Assembly: GCA_003552565.1 (NCBI GenBank)
Contig: PUNB01000069.1
Location: 1-7,221, forward strand
Length of the DNA stretch: 7,221 nt
DNA from: Lentisphaerota bacterium
GTDB lineage: Bacteria; Verrucomicrobiota; Lentisphaeria; Oligosphaerales; PUNB01
Direction of reading: 5' to 3'
Positions 6,701 through 7,221 of this stretch are shown piece by piece. The stretch's first letter is position 1. The number at the start of each line of letters is the position of its first letter. The translations under genes and the position numbers were made by a program. The notes beneath the pieces were generated by a model that saw only the letters and a list, made by a program, of their open reading frames with translations, had not been told where the DNA came from and did no database searches.

Positions 6701-7221
6701 CAGGTCTCTTCCGGCTCAATCAGCGACACATCCAGATCCTCGATTCCCTCCATATTGTGCTGGTTTCGGAAGTATGATTCCATATCTACCTGATACACGC
6801 GCACGTTAAGTGACTCAATGTTCCTGGTTTCGACCCTGGCGTAAGGAGTCTCATCAGTGCGAAAGGCGCGTTCGGATTTCAATTGGAGTGATGTTTCTGT
6901 CATCTTTTCGATACGCTTACGCGCGGCATCCTCAAACGGCCCCCAGGTCAAATCGCGATAAGTTTGCAGAGCCGCTTCGAACTCACCGAACTCCTCTTCC
7001 TGGATGCGGCCCTTCCGGTATTGAGCCAGCGAGGCCTCGTCGCTTTTCGGGAATCGCCCAAGCAGAGTCTTCCACTCCGCGATGGCGGCTCGAAAATTTT
7101 CGTGAATTTTATCTTCTTCCGCCTCTTCCTTCTGCAGTTCCCGCGCTCGGGAATAAGGCTTCTCGCCGAAAAGAAAGAGAATGGCGGGAATCCGCTCATC
7201 AGTGGGGAAATCGTCCAAAAA
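718..7221 (-). CDS. Giant alpha-2-macroglobulin family protein with flanking TPR/beta modules, 5' end cut by window edge
   Basis: The frame is open to the right edge and ends at TGA (720-718). The first codons in the window are TTT TTG, so the true start and any signal peptide lie outside. Numbering from the TTG at 7218, the segments are: TPR-like helices 1-110; beta module 117-300; MG2 domain with YIYTDRPVYRPGENV at 316-330; MG3-like domain with VYFRGETV at 431-438; further beta domains to about 640; bait-region domain about 641-813; charged linker about 815-908; A2M signature domain about 909-1000, starting FWIPNVVTDADGRA; alpha/alpha-barrel domain about 1107-1375 with QQDDGGW at 1175-1181; MG10-like domain about 1455-1590; TPR array about 1600-1910; second beta module 1916-2104; basic tail 2111-2166. 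The CxEQ thioester is absent: the only cysteines are C806, C1353 and C2011. Bacterial A2Ms are usually about 1500-1900 residues, so this one is enlarged by its TPR modules. The likely role is an envelope-located or secreted protease trap or scaffold, inferred from the family. The family call is firm; the function is not. Confidence 0.95.
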   Translation of the reverse strand, partial: FLDDFPTDERIPAILFLFGEKPYSRARELQKEEAEEDKIHENFRAAIAEWKTLLGRFPKSDEASLAQYRKGRIQEEEFGEFEAALQTYRDLTWGPFEDAARKRIEKMTETSLQLKSERAFRTDETPYARVETRNIESLNVRVYQVDMESYFRNQHNMEGIEDLDVSLIEPEETWTHEIEAYEEYMPFTSEIEIPFEADEAGARVVHVSDDEEWQAATLVLRSDLELIVKSSLREALVFAQDMREGTVAPEVEILFSDGDSIFETGRTGEDGVFLSDSEDLEDVSELRVLAMLDGHVAGHNLDLSDLDISSGLRPRGYIYTDRPVYRPGENVAARGILRDVSDGEYIVPDTSFSVQVLDADGRLVREEEMELSEFGTFETEFTLAETAALGEYSIYVQSTSEETEKLSFSGEFKVQHVQPEKARVQFDFPQRVYFRGETVEAEISAEYYWGEPITNSPVRYTLPDGREWTERTDEDGRLDISFDTTHMTPGETLLFKATLKDENVTTEEGVALAHLGFTAAVETSRDTVLASEPFEVSVTTTGADEEPVSRPVTLSVIRRVEEEQAFSLDMIPDVNSLRREESEVTVAEYDLETDSETGIARQRLELETGGEYILRVAGEDRFDQPITAEGKVFISDEEDETRLRLFAESETLDVGDETTVRLHSRAPGGLALVTEEGENLLDYDIVPVKEGFNDLQLAVGHEHFPNMSLSVALIDGSELRTASLPFAVRRQLNVEIIPSQEIYEPGEIAPVELRVTDQQGRPVEAELSLALVEEALFSLYPDKTPPIRDFFERDARRHAEFETGSTCGFDYAGVTMQVDDAVVAERGRLEREGREAELRREARQELAGAMAVPAPAMERPDPELERRREEELREHAAVYDRAAMERARRAARPVETAPEPQPEPREELPDAGFWIPNVVTDADGRAVVEIPMPEKTAEWRLTGRGVTPETLVGETVEKTITRQDFFVSLRTPPFIREGDTLRVAARIHNMTDVAGDVELKLDVTTGKDGEQSVAQRTDRVEVEAEEGGETVFRSVEAPQETELYLTVSADLEGEHQDALRVQVPIVPWGMEQADHEGGVTDTDAVALLELPADITFERQWMTVSVGPDVEHSIIDMALGGGAPPLPGPVFGGSAASQLLGVLHTLEYARESAEPTLDTRTLAGRVRSLIGSLVSSQQDDGGWTWHPGSARNSEWAVSSQAYWALGMAQDAGFVVDDDTLDNAADYLQGQFRRFGATDHEAKAVVLHALAVNNKADFAHLNRIYRERSELGNTALAYTAMAFARLDRSEFAGELLEQLLANHPGDDLLWPHEAEHARLRNNVQTTALTLLTLALVDPEHAEGHRVAERLLREWGCGGRGVGPARGVVLAALAEWFGQARMERADLEIAVMVNDNKLTTIRSQDGFKRVSLPVPEEYLVEGRNRVEFLKQGRGDYTYSASLYGFSPEFKDPQSWRHPSFRYRRNYHEGLRYDGRPLGIRSTSRISQLESGRRTRVDLRFWSSRFDGYLMIEEPLPAGASVVEDSVEGSFDHYEQRQDRLVFYYRPNSTTGTYIRYELAGLVPGEYRVEPTLLRDALRPGRMRIGEKTELTVLAPGEVSDEQYQKNRSELFALGKAYFEDKLYEEALSHLSELHKRDHEHRERDVVRMLLWIYTEDEFYEPRKVVEMFEILRGRHPELEIPFDRILKVGRAYRDIEEYERAWLIYRSAIGAGFVSDSNISAVLEDEERFLASIDYQKELWREYPDSADVVSAYFTLTQALYGKAPEAHELPEEHGEQPEKIGMITRASQMLLEFLALYPESPLVDDAAFSLANAFLDLRDYDTVVKLGERFAEQYEESPLAGSFRYIAALGWFWKGEHEQALDVAAEVAESDSPDRNFARYIVGQIHHALGQPRQAVEWYRLVEEEYADAAEAIAYFESRTVELDEVQVFRPGENVNLTLSHRNIDEVALQVYKVDLMRLFLREKDLDQIRDIHLAGISPLLEKNLSLTEEPDYRDLEREIELDIEEEGAYLVICRGDEQFTSGLALITPLDIEVHDQPETGRLRAHVLDTVSGAYRPRVHVKAIGGEDEEFKEGDTDLRGIFVADNLRGKATVVAREGESRYAFHRGDVWYGAPPEERRPRPRPAPEPAEPDYQQNIRTRNIHMQRQQLESFDRSRRTKQRGVEVQQAF
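907..1473 (-). repeat. C-terminal copy of the duplicated beta module in the A2M protein
   Basis: Residues 1916-2104 follow the C-terminal TPR array, just as the N-terminal copy follows the N-terminal TPR-like helices. Matching landmarks are RNI (1939-1941), VYKVD (1948-1952), F1957, I1966, D1968, I1974 and P1976, then REIELDIEEEGAY (1995-2007) and TDLRGIFVADNLRG (2073-2086). A VFRPGENV segment (1925-1932) resembles the PGE turn of MG2 domains. Because an MG2 domain does not follow this copy, it is a stand-alone macroglobulin-like domain at the end of the protein. Confidence 0.7.
1489..2421 (-). other. C-terminal TPR array within the A2M protein
   Basis: Residues about 1600-1910 form helical repeats with TPR spacing. 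Examples are ALGKAYFEDKLYEEALSHL (1608-1626), VGRAYRDIEEYERAWLIY (1684-1701), FSLANAFLDLRDYDTVVKLG (1805-1824), YIAALGWFWKGEHEQALDVA (1842-1861) and YIVGQIHHALGQPRQAVEWY (1877-1896). The consensus small-aromatic and Gly/Ala positions are visible in each. A charged, probably flexible stretch (about 1758-1777) interrupts the array. TPRs generally bind other proteins, so this region could tether the A2M core to a partner, but none is identifiable here. Confidence 0.8.
3094..3900 (-). other. Alpha/alpha-barrel (thioester-type) domain lacking the thioester motif
   Basis: Residues about 1107-1375 have the helical-barrel signatures of A2M thioester domains: SSQQDDGGWTWHPG (1173-1186), SQAYWALGMAQDAG (1197-1210), NTALAYTAMAFARL (1270-1283) and VVLAALAEWFG (1364-1374). 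At the place where thioester-bearing homologues have a PYGCxEQ-like segment, this protein has a Gly/Pro-rich stretch, ALGGGAPPLPGPVFGGSAAS (1116-1135), with no Cys and no Glu-Gln pair. The barrel fold therefore appears retained while covalent target capture is lost. Confidence 0.8.
4495..4776 (-). other. Charged Arg/Glu/Ala linker at the bait-region position of the A2M protein
   Basis: Residues about 815-908 sit between the bait-region domain and the A2M signature domain, where A2M proteins carry the protease-sensitive bait. The first part is dense in Arg, Glu and Ala (for example RRREEELREHAA at 865-876) and looks helical or coiled. It is interrupted by a short Ala/Pro/Met stretch (846-857) and ends in a Pro/Glu segment (896-907). 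About 20 arginines make it a good potential target for trypsin-like proteases. Its use as bait is inferred from position and composition. Confidence 0.6.
6319..6870 (-). repeat. N-terminal copy of the duplicated beta module in the A2M protein
   Basis: Residues 117-300 lie between the N-terminal TPR-like helices and the MG2 domain. Landmarks are RNI (132-134), VYQVD (141-145), F150, I159, D161, I167 and P169, then SEIEIPFEADEAGAR (188-202), and a final strand region with TGEDGVFLSD (266-275). Every landmark before residue 170 recurs in the C-terminal copy at a constant offset of 1807 residues. The domain resembles the MG1-type domain that precedes MG2 in bacterial A2Ms. The similarity is at protein level only; I see no long nucleotide identity, so the duplication is old. 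Confidence 0.7.

Noticed and set aside
1..7221. Search for CRISPR arrays, insertion sequences, tRNA genes and direct nucleotide repeats
   Set aside because: I saw no regularly spaced repeats, no transposase motifs or terminal repeats, and no tRNA-like cloverleaf. Nearly all bases are accounted for by the two coding regions.

Overview
The window holds two genes, both on the minus strand and both cut by a window edge. Most of it (718-7221) is one very long reading frame for an alpha-2-macroglobulin (A2M) family protein. At least 2167 residues are visible and the N-terminus lies beyond the right edge. The left end (1-520) is the first 173 residues of an AAA+ ATPase of the AAA_14/DUF4143 type, whose C-terminal part lies beyond the left edge. 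Between them is a 197-base gap with weak promoter-like and hairpin signals and no convincing RNA gene.

Layout of the large protein, read from right to left: a TPR-like helical segment; a beta-rich module; a run of macroglobulin-type beta domains, including a textbook MG2 motif; a bait-region domain; a long charged linker at the expected bait position; the A2M signature domain; an alpha/alpha-barrel (thioester-type) domain without the CxEQ thioester; an MG10-like domain; a long TPR array; a second copy of the beta-rich module; and a basic Pro/Arg-rich tail. The main observation is that the TPR + beta-module unit occurs on both sides of the A2M core. The two beta-modules align by eye without gaps over 38 residues.

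Bacterial A2M proteins are generally periplasmic or secreted protease traps. The architecture here fits a trap-like or scaffold-like protein that works without covalent thioester capture. That role is inferred from the family and was not tested. The ATPase shows no functional link to the A2M gene beyond orientation, and the gap between them suggests separate transcription.

Organism: a moderately high-GC bacterium. Giant TPR-A2M fusions with degenerate thioesters suggest an environmental lineage, possibly of the Planctomycetes-Verrucomicrobia-Lentisphaerae-Kiritimatiellae group, but this is a low-confidence guess. The A2M protein is rich in Glu and Asp, which would fit a marine or saline habitat but does not prove one.
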